A program made the translations under genes and the position numbers. From JAUASW01 sp036880965 (GTDB lineage Bacteria; Pseudomonadota; Gammaproteobacteria; Burkholderiales; Burkholderiaceae_C), in the NCBI RefSeq assembly GCF_036880965.1, contig NZ_JBAJMV010000002.1, positions 823,218-887,217 on the forward strand: a stretch of DNA of 64,000 bases. The letters run 5' to 3'. Shown here piece after piece: positions 25,535-33,640 of this stretch. The stretch's first letter is position 1; the number at the start of each line of letters is the position of its first letter. Under the pieces are notes generated by a model. That model did no database searches and was not told the origin of the DNA. It worked only from the letters and a program-made list of their open reading frames with translations.

Positions 25535-26242
25535 TCATAACAGCACCTCGACCCGACGCTCGCCGACCGGACGGCCCGTGATGATGCGACCGTTCTCAAA
25601 GCGAACGCGCACCTCCTGTCCTTCCAACCCGGCCTGCAGCGCCTGACCTTCGCCGCTGATGGCATAGCCACCGCCCATGGCCACGACCTTGACCGTCTCG
25701 CCAGCAGCGAACCACTGGCGCGACTTGAGATGGCTGCTGCGCGGCGCTTCGCCGGCCGCCAGGGGGCGGACCAGGGTGCGGCCAGCCAGCAGCGCGGCAT
25801 CGGTGAACACCGAGCCGCCCTGAGTCGCGATATCAACTTCGGCCATTTGCAGCTGATCTTGAGCGATGACCGTGCCGCCCGGCAGAGGCGTGGCAGCCAC
25901 CAGCACCTTGGCAAATACCTGCACCTGCATCGGCAGGCTGACGTTCCAGCGCGTCGCGCCCTTCAGGCAGCGCAAGCCGATGCGGCTGCTGCCCCAGGCC
26001 GAGTGGCCGGCGGGCATATAGGGTTCCACCTGCTCGCAGGGCGCCAGCTTCAGGCGCGGATTGAGCTGGCCCAGCAGCACCTCCACCCGGGCTTGCGGCG
26101 GCGCGGCAGCGCGCGCGGCCGTCTCGGCCAGCTCTTGCACGCGCTTGAGCACGGCGGCGTCCAGGCCCGGCTCGGCCAGGGCTGCCGCTGCTGGCAAAAG
26201 CAGCAGCGCGCAGGCAAGACGGAGCAAGGCGTTTTGAATCAT
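25535..26242 (-). CDS. flgA: Flagellar P-ring assembly chaperone FlgA
   Basis: A 235-aa periplasmic protein. The signal peptide ends near AAAALA (cut about residue 23). A C-terminal SAF domain (about 110-235) contains MAEVDIATQGGSVF, an AAGEAPRSSHLK segment and the terminal GQALQAGLEGQEVRVRFENG region (quoted to 20 residues). FlgA helps FlgI form the P ring. The start ATG at 26242 opens the signal peptide. It is divergent from flgB; 150 bp separate it from flgM. Confidence 0.93.
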   Translation of the reverse strand: MIQNALLRLACALLLLPAAAALAEPGLDAAVLKRVQELAETAARAAAPPQARVEVLLGQLNPRLKLAPCEQVEPYMPAGHSAWGSSRIGLRCLKGATRWNVSLPMQVQVFAKVLVAATPLPGGTVIAQDQLQMAEVDIATQGGSVFTDAALLAGRTLVRPLAAGEAPRSSHLKSRQWFAAGETVKVVAMGGGYAISGEGQALQAGLEGQEVRVRFENGRIITGRPVGERRVEVLL

Positions 26243-26277
26243 GGCCGTGACTTTAGAGCGCGACGCAGGGCCGACAG

Positions 26278-26314
26278 GGCGGGAAATGCGCAGCAATCCA
26301 AGCTCTTTTCCGCC
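26278..26314. promoter_or_regulatory. Candidate FlhD4C2 box between flgA and flgB
   Basis: GGCGGGAAA (26278-26286) faces TTTTCCGCC (26306-26314). The right half read in reverse, GGCGGAAAAGAGC, resembles the E. coli half-site GGCRGAAATAGCG. The left half has one extra G. The A/T cores are 26 bp apart end to end, within the range of known boxes. E. coli has its FlhDC site at the same place. The sequence TCAAGTTT follows at 26315 but lacks a good sigma-28 -10. Confidence 0.5.
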
Positions 26315-26403
26315 TCAAGTTTTCGGGGCCGGCCAACACAATCCTGTCCAAGCGCAGCTGTAAGACGCCCAAGAACCCGAACGGACTCCAGTGGAGGCCT
26401 GCC

Positions 26404-26805
26404 ATGCTGAACCGACTGACCGACATGCTGAATTTCCAGACCGAGGCGCTGACCTTGCGGTCGGAGCGCCAGCGTCTGCTCGCCAGCAATATCGCCAACG
26501 CCGACACCCCGGGCTACCAGGCGAAGGACTTCGATTTCGCCCGCGCGCTGCGCGAAGCGACGGCCGCGCAGCAGACGACGGGAGGCACTGCGGCGCCGTT
26601 CAAGCCGCTGTTCAGCGCCCGTCACGAGCTGCAGCAGAAGTACTCACTGCCGGCCCAGACCAATCTGGACAGCAACACGGTGGACATGGACCGCGAGCGC
26701 GCCAATTTCGCCGACAACTCTGTGAAGTACGAAGCCACCCTGCGCTTCATCAACGGCAGCGTGCGTACCGCGCTGGACGCGATGAAGTCGCACAACGCTT
26801 CCTGA
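26404..26805 (+). CDS. flgB: Flagellar basal-body proximal rod protein FlgB
   Basis: A 133-aa rod subunit exported through the flagellar type III apparatus. It has the axial-protein N-terminal motif ASNIANADTPGYQAKDF and a C-terminal heptad helix (ALRFINGSVRTALDAM). A GGAGG ribosome site precedes the ATG. It is the first gene of the rightward flgBCDEFGHIJKL cluster. Confidence 0.96.
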   Translation: MLNRLTDMLNFQTEALTLRSERQRLLASNIANADTPGYQAKDFDFARALREATAAQQTTGGTAAPFKPLFSARHELQQKYSLPAQTNLDSNTVDMDRERANFADNSVKYEATLRFINGSVRTALDAMKSHNAS

Positions 26806-26818
26806 TTAGGAGACGGCC

Positions 26819-27229
26819 ATGTCGATGTTCCAGATCTTCAGCGTCTCCGGCAGCGCGGTCAGCGCGCAAAGCCAGCGGCTCAACACCGTGGCCAGCAACC
26901 TGGCCAATGCCGACACCGTGGCCGGCCCCGATGGCCAGGCCTACAAGGCGCGCCAGACGGTGTTCCAGACCATGCTCCTGAACAACGACCCGGGCGCCGC
27001 CGGCGTCAAGGTCGCCAACATCAGCGAGGACCAGACGCCCGGCCGCCGCGTGCACGATCCCAAGCATCCGCAGGCCGATGCCGAAGGCTATGTGACCTAC
27101 AGCAATGTGAACACGGTGGAAGAGATGGTCAACATGATCTCGGCCTCGCGTTCCTACCAGAACAACATCGAAGTCATGAGCACGGCCAAGAACCTGCTGC
27201 TCAAGACCTTGCAGCTCGGCCAGAGCTGA
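26819..27229 (+). CDS. flgC: Flagellar basal-body proximal rod protein FlgC
   Basis: A 136-aa rod subunit. The N-terminal VASNLANADTVAGPDGQAYK and C-terminal NTVEEMVNMISASRSYQNN segments are typical axial-protein signatures. AGGAGA lies before the ATG. It follows flgB by 13 bp and precedes flgD by 10 bp. Confidence 0.96.
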   Translation: MSMFQIFSVSGSAVSAQSQRLNTVASNLANADTVAGPDGQAYKARQTVFQTMLLNNDPGAAGVKVANISEDQTPGRRVHDPKHPQADAEGYVTYSNVNTVEEMVNMISASRSYQNNIEVMSTAKNLLLKTLQLGQS

Positions 27230-27239
27230 GGAGTAGCGC

Positions 27240-27878
27240 ATGGACGTCGGCTCAATCGTCAACACCACCGGCAACGGCACCGCCGCGGCCAGCAAGAACG
27301 CGCAGGACACGCAGGACCGCTTCCTGAAGCTGCTGGTTGCGCAGATGCAGAACCAGGATCCGATGAACCCGATGGACAACGCCCAGGTGACCAGCCAGAT
27401 GGCGCAGATCCAGACCGTGTCGGGCATCAGCACGCTGGACACCAGCATCAAGAACCTGTCCAGCCAGTTCGCGCAGACGCAGGCGCTGCAAAGCGCCTCT
27501 CTGATCGGCCGCGACGTGACCATCGAAGGCAACCGTCTTCAGTTCGGCACCGAGAACGCCAGCGGTGCCTACGAGCTCGCCGGCCCGGCCGACCGCGTCA
27601 AGCTCGAAGTGCTGAGCCCTGCCGGCGCCGTCGTCGACACGGTGGAGCTCGGCGCACAGAGCAAGGGCCTGCAGAGCTTCGAATGGCCGATGTCCAAGGC
27701 CGGAGGCAACGCCAGCCTGAACTTCCGCATCACGGCCACCAGCGGCAGCGCCGTGGTCAGCACCACCACCTACTCGCGTGACAAGGTCGAGGCCATCAAC
27801 ATCAGCGGCTCCAAGGCGACGCTGGAACTGGCCACGCTTGGCAGCGTTGACTACAGCAAGGTCGTGACGATCGACTGA
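27240..27878 (+). CDS. flgD: Flagellar hook assembly scaffold FlgD
   Basis: A 212-aa hook-capping protein that lets FlgE subunits polymerise and is later replaced by FlgK. The conserved N-terminal export and capping region has RFLKLLVAQMQNQDPMNPMD and SQMAQIQTVSGI. The C-terminal part (about 100-205) holds the Tudor-like and FlgD Ig-like beta domains. GAGGAG precedes the ATG. Confidence 0.95.
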   Translation: MDVGSIVNTTGNGTAAASKNAQDTQDRFLKLLVAQMQNQDPMNPMDNAQVTSQMAQIQTVSGISTLDTSIKNLSSQFAQTQALQSASLIGRDVTIEGNRLQFGTENASGAYELAGPADRVKLEVLSPAGAVVDTVELGAQSKGLQSFEWPMSKAGGNASLNFRITATSGSAVVSTTTYSRDKVEAINISGSKATLELATLGSVDYSKVVTID

Positions 27879-27926
27879 TCGATCGGAACACGGCCACCCC
27901 CACTTCTCCAGCAAGGACGACACACC

Positions 27927-29321
27927 ATGGGCTTCCAGCAAGGTCTCTCCGGATTGAACGCCTCGAGCAAGAACCTCGAGGTGATCGGCAACAACATTGC
28001 CAATGCCAACACCTATGGCTCCAAGTCCTCGCGCGTCGAATTTGCCGACCTGTACGCGGCCAGCCTGAGCGGTGGCGGCGCCAGCAACATCGGTATCGGT
28101 ACGCAGCTGGCGGCCGTGGCCCAGCAGTTCACGCAGGGCAACATCACCATCACCGAAAGCTCGATGGACCTGGCCATCAACGGTGGCGGCTTCTTCCAGC
28201 TGAGCGACGGCAAGAGCCCGACCGTCTACAGCCGAAACGGCCAGTTCAAGGTCGACCGGGACGGCAATATCGTCAACAACGGCAGCCTGAAGCTGCTGGG
28301 CTATCCGGCGGACGGCAACGGCAAGATCCAGCCGGGCCTGGCCCAGCCGCTGTCGCTGCCGACCAAGGGCATCGAGCCCAAGCCGACAACCACCATCGGC
28401 ATGGAGTTCAACCTGGATTCGCGCGCCAAGTCCACCGCGCCCTATGTGCTGTCCGACCCGGCCGACCCGACCTCCAAGGTCGACACGCTGGGCATCACCT
28501 TGAACGACCCGAGTAGCTACAACAACGCCACCTCGATGACGGCCTATGACGCCAAGGGTCAGCCGGTGGCGGTGACCATGTATTTCCAGAAGGCCAACAA
28601 CCCCGAAGCGGGCACCGGCTACGACGTCTGGAACCTCTACGTCACGGCCAATGGCACGCCGGTGCAGCTCGACTCTGCGGGCGCCGCGATCACGCTGGAC
28701 GCCAACAACAACCCGACCACGCCCTACACGCAGATCAAGTTCGCACCGACGGGCGGCGTGCCTGTCGTGCCAGGCCCGGGCATCAAGCTGGACCTGCGCA
28801 TCCCGGCCGGCACCAATGCCGCTGGCGCGGCCACGCTGCCCATCCCTTACGACGACCCGCTGGCGCCGAGTCCGACCCTGGTTGGCATCGAGTTCGACAT
28901 CACCGGCGCGACCGAGAACGGTGCCAGCTTCGGCGTGACCGACCTGACGCAGAACGGCTACGCACCGGGTCAATTGACCGGCATCGTGGTCGAGAAGAAC
29001 GGCATCGTCACCGCCCGCTATTCCAACGGCGAGTCCAAGCCGGCCGGCCAGGTCGAGCTGGCCTCGTTCCGCAACAACCAGGGTCTGCAGCCCCAGGGCG
29101 GCAACGTCTGGGGCCGCACCAATACCTCGGGTGAACCTGTCGTCGGCGTGCCTGGCGATGGCAACCTGGGCGTCTTGCAGCCCGGCGCACTGGAAGAGTC
29201 CAACATCGACCTGACCGCCGAGCTGGTGAACATGGTCACCGCCCAGCGCGTCTACCAGGCCAATGCCCAGTCGATCAAGACGCTGGACTCGGTGCTGCAG
29301 ACGCTGGTGAACCTGCGCTGA
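27927..29321 (+). CDS. flgE: Flagellar hook protein FlgE
   Basis: A 464-aa subunit of the hook, the flexible joint between rod and filament. The N-terminal D0 motif is NNIANANTYGSKSSRVEF, the central domains are variable, and the C-terminal motif is ELVNMVTAQRVYQANAQ followed by IKTLDSVLQTLVNL. The protein is somewhat longer than E. coli FlgE (402 aa), through extra central domain sequence. AAGGA lies before the ATG. Confidence 0.96.
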   Translation: MGFQQGLSGLNASSKNLEVIGNNIANANTYGSKSSRVEFADLYAASLSGGGASNIGIGTQLAAVAQQFTQGNITITESSMDLAINGGGFFQLSDGKSPTVYSRNGQFKVDRDGNIVNNGSLKLLGYPADGNGKIQPGLAQPLSLPTKGIEPKPTTTIGMEFNLDSRAKSTAPYVLSDPADPTSKVDTLGITLNDPSSYNNATSMTAYDAKGQPVAVTMYFQKANNPEAGTGYDVWNLYVTANGTPVQLDSAGAAITLDANNNPTTPYTQIKFAPTGGVPVVPGPGIKLDLRIPAGTNAAGAATLPIPYDDPLAPSPTLVGIEFDITGATENGASFGVTDLTQNGYAPGQLTGIVVEKNGIVTARYSNGESKPAGQVELASFRNNQGLQPQGGNVWGRTNTSGEPVVGVPGDGNLGVLQPGALEESNIDLTAELVNMVTAQRVYQANAQSIKTLDSVLQTLVNLR

Positions 29322-29343
29322 TCCTGAGACCTAGGAGCACGTC

Positions 29344-30069
29344 ATGGACCGCATGATCTATCTGTCGATGGCCGGGGCCAAGGCCTCGATGCAGCGCCAG
29401 GACGTGCTCGCCAACAACCTGGCCAATGTCTCGACCAACGGTTTCCGCGCCGAACTCGCCGCGTTTCGGGCGGTGCCGGTGCGCGGCGACGGCGCCAGCA
29501 CCCGCGCCTATGCACTGGAAACCACCATCGGCTACAACGCCGACCCCGGCGCGATCACGCCCACCGGCCGCAACCTGGATGTGGCGATGAAGGACAAGGC
29601 CTGGCTGGCCGTGCAGGCAGCGGACGGCACCGAGGCCTACACCCGCGCTGGCGCGCTGGACGTGAACGCAGAAGGCCTGCTGGTGCAGCGCAACGGCCTG
29701 CAGGTGATGGGCGATGGCGGCCCGATCACCGTGCCACCCAACAGCGAGCTGATCATCGGCAGCGACGGCACCATCTCTGCCCAAGGCCCGACCGGCCGGC
29801 CCACGGCCATCGGGCGGCTGAAGCTGGTCACCTCGGAAGGCCCGCTGACGCGGGGTACCGACGGCCTGTTTCGCGCCGCCGACGGCGACCTGCCGGCCGA
29901 CCCGAATGCACGGCTGCAGGACGGTGCGCTGGAAGGCTCCAATGTCAGCCCGGTTGAAACCATGGTCGCCATGATCGCGGCCTCGCGTCAGTTCGAACAG
30001 CAGATGAAGCTCTTGCAGATTGCCCAGACGCAAGGCCAGCAATCGGCCAAGCTGCTCGGAACCACTTAA
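29344..30069 (+). CDS. flgF: Flagellar basal-body rod protein FlgF
   Basis: A 241-aa proximal rod subunit. The N terminus MDRMIYLSMAGAKASMQRQD followed by NNLANVSTNGFRAEL identifies FlgF rather than FlgG. The C-terminal VSPVETMVAMIAASRQFEQQ is the axial-protein signature. AGGAG precedes the ATG. flgG follows after 11 bp. Confidence 0.95.
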   Translation: MDRMIYLSMAGAKASMQRQDVLANNLANVSTNGFRAELAAFRAVPVRGDGASTRAYALETTIGYNADPGAITPTGRNLDVAMKDKAWLAVQAADGTEAYTRAGALDVNAEGLLVQRNGLQVMGDGGPITVPPNSELIIGSDGTISAQGPTGRPTAIGRLKLVTSEGPLTRGTDGLFRAADGDLPADPNARLQDGALEGSNVSPVETMVAMIAASRQFEQQMKLLQIAQTQGQQSAKLLGTT

Positions 30070-30080
30070 GAAAGCCCGCC

Positions 30081-30863
30081 ATGATTCGATCACTCTGGAT
30101 TGCCAAGACCGGCATGGAGGCCCAGCAGACCCAGCTGGACACCATCTCGCACAACCTCGCCAACGTCGCGACGAACGGCTTCAAGCGTTCGCATGCCGTG
30201 TTCGAGGACCTGATCTATCAAAACCTGCGCCAGAGCGGTGCCAACAGCACCGAGCAGACGCAGTTGCCCACCGGCCTGCAGGTCGGCCTGGGCGTGCGCC
30301 CGGTCGCCACCTCGCGCAATTTCAGCCAGGGCAACCTGCAACAGACCGGCAACAACCTGGACCTGGCCGTGAAGGGCAACGGCTTCTTCCAGATCCAGAT
30401 GCCCGACGGCACCACGGCCTACACCCGCGACGGCGCCTTCCAGCTCGACGCCAATGGCCAGATCGTCACCAGCAATGGCAACACGGTGCTGCCCGGCATC
30501 ACCGTGCCGGCCAATGCCCTGAGCCTGTCCATCGGCCAGGACGGCACGGTCAGCGTGACAGTGCCCGGCCAGGCCACGCCGCAGACGGTGGGGCAGATCC
30601 AGCTGGCGACCTTCGTCAATCCGGCCGGCCTGGAGCCACGCGGCCAGAACCTGTTCTCGGAAACCGCCTCTTCCGGCACACCCAATGCCGGCGCACCAAA
30701 CGCCAACGGCATCGGCGCGCTGCAGCAGGGATTCGTCGAGACATCGAACGTCAACGTGGTCGAAGAGCTGGTGCAGATGATCCAGACACAGCGCGCCTAC
30801 GAGCTCAACTCCAAGGCCGTGCAGACCTCGGACCAGATGCTGCAGAAGCTCGCGCAGATCTGA
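30081..30863 (+). CDS. flgG: Flagellar distal rod protein FlgG
   Basis: A 260-aa distal rod subunit. The N terminus MIRSLWIAKTGMEAQQTQLD and NNLANVATNGFKRSHAVFEDL-type sequence (quoted in part; HNLANVATNGFKR) are diagnostic. The C-terminal VNVVEELVQMIQTQRAYELN is the axial-protein signature. Length equals E. coli FlgG (260 aa). Confidence 0.97.
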   Translation: MIRSLWIAKTGMEAQQTQLDTISHNLANVATNGFKRSHAVFEDLIYQNLRQSGANSTEQTQLPTGLQVGLGVRPVATSRNFSQGNLQQTGNNLDLAVKGNGFFQIQMPDGTTAYTRDGAFQLDANGQIVTSNGNTVLPGITVPANALSLSIGQDGTVSVTVPGQATPQTVGQIQLATFVNPAGLEPRGQNLFSETASSGTPNAGAPNANGIGALQQGFVETSNVNVVEELVQMIQTQRAYELNSKAVQTSDQMLQKLAQI

Positions 30864-30875
30864 AGGAGTGTTGCC

Positions 30876-31550
30876 ATGAAAACCCGCCTGCTGCTGCTCG
30901 CTGCCACCGCACCCCTGCTGAGCGCCTGTGGCGCCCTCTACACTCAGCCGCATGTGGAGCTGCAGTCGACCCCGGTCGTGAACATGCCGGCCCTGCCGCC
31001 AGCCGGCCCGGCCAATGGCTCGATCTACCAGGCAAACAGCTACCGCCCGCTGTTCGAAGACCACCGGGCCCGCCTGGTCGGCGACACCCTGACGGTGCAG
31101 ATCGTCGAGCGCGTCTCGGCCAGCCAGAGCTCGACCAGCGAGCTGAGCAAGGACGGCGCGCTGTCGGCCGGCATCACCGCCCTGCCCGGCATCGCACCCA
31201 ACTCCTTCGGCCGCGCCACGGCCGGCGCCACGTCGGCGAACAAGTCCACCGGCAAGGGCGCCAACCAGAACAACAACGAGTTCTCGGGCACGATCACGGC
31301 CGTGGTCACGGCGGTGCTGCCCAATGGGCACCTGATGATCACCGGCGAGAAGCAGATCGGCGTGAATCACAACGTCGACGTCCTGCGCTTCTCCGGCCAG
31401 GTCGACCCGCGCGCCATCGCCCAGGGCAATACCGTGCCGTCCGCCTCGATCGCCAATGTGCGGATCGAGCAGCGCGGCCGCGGTGCCACCGCCGATGCTC
31501 ACGGAATAGGCTGGCTATCCAGGTTCTTCTTGAATCTTTGGCCCACTTAA
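30876..31550 (+). CDS. flgH: Flagellar L-ring lipoprotein FlgH
   Basis: A 224-aa outer-membrane lipoprotein that forms the L ring. The lipobox LLSAC gives lipidated Cys18. The conserved LFEDHRARLVGDTLTVQIVE and NGHLMITGEKQIGVNHN segments are present, as is the C-terminal IGWLSRFFLNLWP. AAGGAG precedes the ATG. Confidence 0.95.
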   Translation: MKTRLLLLAATAPLLSACGALYTQPHVELQSTPVVNMPALPPAGPANGSIYQANSYRPLFEDHRARLVGDTLTVQIVERVSASQSSTSELSKDGALSAGITALPGIAPNSFGRATAGATSANKSTGKGANQNNNEFSGTITAVVTAVLPNGHLMITGEKQIGVNHNVDVLRFSGQVDPRAIAQGNTVPSASIANVRIEQRGRGATADAHGIGWLSRFFLNLWPT

Positions 31551-31593
31551 GTTTCTTCAGAATCGGCAGACAGGACCCCTCCCTGCTGCCGTC

Positions 31594-32730
31594 ATGCAAG
31601 CCCCCGCCCAAGCCCTTCAAAATCTGCTGCACACCTGCCTCGGCCTGGGCTTGCTCGCTGGCCTGCTGAGTTTGCCGCTGCAAGCCGATGCCGCGCGCAT
31701 CAAGGAAGTGGCCGCCGTGCAGGGCGTGCGCAGCAACCCGCTGGTCGGCTACGGCCTGATCGTGGGTCTGGACGGCACCGGCGACCAGACCACCCAGGCC
31801 CCCTTCACCGGACAGAGCCTCAGCGCCATGCTGCAGCAGTTCGGCGTCATCCTGCCGCAAGGCGTGCAGATGCAGCCGCGCAATATCGCCGCAGTGATGG
31901 TCACGGCCAACCTGCCGCCGTTCGCGCAGCCCGGCCAGCAGCTGGACATCAATGTCTCTTCCATCGGCAATGCCAAGAGCCTGCGCGGCGGCACGCTGGT
32001 GACCACGCCCCTGCGCGGTGCCGACGGCCAGGTCTATGCGATTGCCCAGGGCAACCTGATCGTCGCTGGCGCCGGTGCTTCGGCGGGCGGCTCCAAGGTG
32101 CAGATCAATCACTTGAGCGCTGGCCGCATCCCGAGCGGCGCGCTGGTTGAACGTGCGGTGCAGAGCGCGCTGCAAAGCGGCGAAACCATCCAGCTCGACC
32201 TGAATGCCTCCGACTACGCCACCGCGCGCGCCGTGGCTCGAGCGATCAACCGGGCCAAGGGCGACGGCGTCGCGCAAGCGCTCGACGGCCGCGTGGTGCG
32301 CGTCAAGGTACCCATGGGCGCCGATGACCGCGTCAACTTCCTGGCCGATGTGGAAAACCTGCCGCTGGAGCTGGCCGAACCGGCCGCCCGCGTGGTCATC
32401 AATGCCCGCACCGGCTCGGTCGTGATGAACCAGGCCGTACAGCTGTCCGCCTGCGCCGTCGCGCACGGCAGCTTGTCGGTGACCATCAGCTCCACGCCCA
32501 TCATCAGCCAGCCGGGCCCGCTGTCCAGCGGCCAGACCACGGTGGCAGAGAAGACCGATATCGCGATCAAGCAGGAGCCCGGCGCGCTGGTGCGCCTGCC
32601 GGCCGGCACCAAGCTGAGCGACGTGGTCAATGCCTTGAACGCGCTTGGCGCAACCCCGCAGGACCTGCTGGCCATCCTGCAGGCGATCAAGAGTGCCGGC
32701 GCCTTGAACGCCGAACTTGAAGTGATCTGA
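31594..32730 (+). CDS. flgI: Flagellar P-ring protein FlgI
   Basis: A 378-aa periplasmic P-ring subunit with a cleavable signal peptide (about 1-33, ending QADA). The mature protein starts with the conserved RIKEVAAVQGVRSNPLVGYG and ends with LNALGATPQDLLAILQAIKS. Assembly needs FlgA. It lies 43 bp after flgH and 2 bp before flgJ. Confidence 0.96.
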   Translation: MQAPAQALQNLLHTCLGLGLLAGLLSLPLQADAARIKEVAAVQGVRSNPLVGYGLIVGLDGTGDQTTQAPFTGQSLSAMLQQFGVILPQGVQMQPRNIAAVMVTANLPPFAQPGQQLDINVSSIGNAKSLRGGTLVTTPLRGADGQVYAIAQGNLIVAGAGASAGGSKVQINHLSAGRIPSGALVERAVQSALQSGETIQLDLNASDYATARAVARAINRAKGDGVAQALDGRVVRVKVPMGADDRVNFLADVENLPLELAEPAARVVINARTGSVVMNQAVQLSACAVAHGSLSVTISSTPIISQPGPLSSGQTTVAEKTDIAIKQEPGALVRLPAGTKLSDVVNALNALGATPQDLLAILQAIKSAGALNAELEVI

Positions 32731-32732
32731 TC

Positions 32733-33623
32733 ATGTCCAGCAGCCCCATCGCCAATACCGACAACCGCTCGATCGAGGCGCTGCGCGCTGCGGCCGCGCG
32801 CGACCCCAAGTCGTCGGTGCGCGAGGCTGCCAAGCAGTTCGAAGCGCTCTTCATGCAGGAAGTGATGAAGAGCATGCGCGCCGCCACGATGTCCTCGGGC
32901 CTCATGGAGAACTCGGCCACGCAGCTCGGTACCGAGATGCTGGACACCCAGTTCGCCAGCAAGATGACCGGCCTGCCCGGCGGCCTGTCCGATGCGATCA
33001 CCAGGCAGCTGCAGCGCCAGATGGGAATCACGCCAGACAAGACCGACAAGGCCGACACAGCCAAGCCGGCCGCCTTGCCCACGCTGACCAGGAAGAACAT
33101 CGCGCCCCATGTGCAGGAGTTCATCCAGAAGCACGACAGCGCCGCCAAGGCGGCCTCCGCGGCCACCGGCATTCCGGCCAGCTTCATGATCGCGCAGGCC
33201 GCGCATGAGTCGGGCTGGGGCAAGCGCGAGATCGTGGCCAAGGACGGCACGAATTCCTTCAACGTCTTCGGCATCAAGGCCGGCGCCAACTGGACCGGCA
33301 AGACGGTCGAGGTGAAGACCACAGAGTTCGTGGACGGACGGGCACAGAAAGTCGTGGCAAAGTTCCGCGCCTACGACAGCTACGAGGCCGCCTTCAAGGA
33401 CTACGGCCAGCTGCTCGGCAGCAACCAGCGCTATGCTCAGGTCGTGGCCCAGGCCCAGCAGACTCAGCAGGCAAGCGCCAGCACCGGCATCAGCAGTCCT
33501 GGCGGTGCCGAGCGCTTTGCCCAGGGCCTGCAGAAGGCCGGCTACGCCACCGATCCCGAATACGCCAGCAAGCTGGCCCGGGTGATCAATACCACGGTGC
33601 GCGTGCAGCGCGCCCTGGCCTGA
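32733..33623 (+). CDS. flgJ: Flagellar rod-capping protein and peptidoglycan hydrolase FlgJ
   Basis: A 296-aa two-domain protein. Residues about 30-95 are the rod-binding domain (VREAAKQFEALFMQEVMKSM). Residues about 125-290 are a beta-N-acetylglucosaminidase domain with the catalytic Glu159 in IAQAAHESGWGKREI. It cuts peptidoglycan so the rod can pass. The full two-domain form matches other Beta- and Gammaproteobacteria. It follows flgI after 2 bp. Confidence 0.95.
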   Translation: MSSSPIANTDNRSIEALRAAAARDPKSSVREAAKQFEALFMQEVMKSMRAATMSSGLMENSATQLGTEMLDTQFASKMTGLPGGLSDAITRQLQRQMGITPDKTDKADTAKPAALPTLTRKNIAPHVQEFIQKHDSAAKAASAATGIPASFMIAQAAHESGWGKREIVAKDGTNSFNVFGIKAGANWTGKTVEVKTTEFVDGRAQKVVAKFRAYDSYEAAFKDYGQLLGSNQRYAQVVAQAQQTQQASASTGISSPGGAERFAQGLQKAGYATDPEYASKLARVINTTVRVQRALA

Positions 33624-33640
33624 AGGAAAGGGGCTAGGCG

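Noticed and set aside
26315..26339. A sigma-28 promoter before flgB from TCAAGTTT
   Set aside because: The -35-like element is good but no -10 fits: the best (GCCAACAC) needs a 9-bp spacer and matches 5/8. An FlhDC-type site explains the region better.
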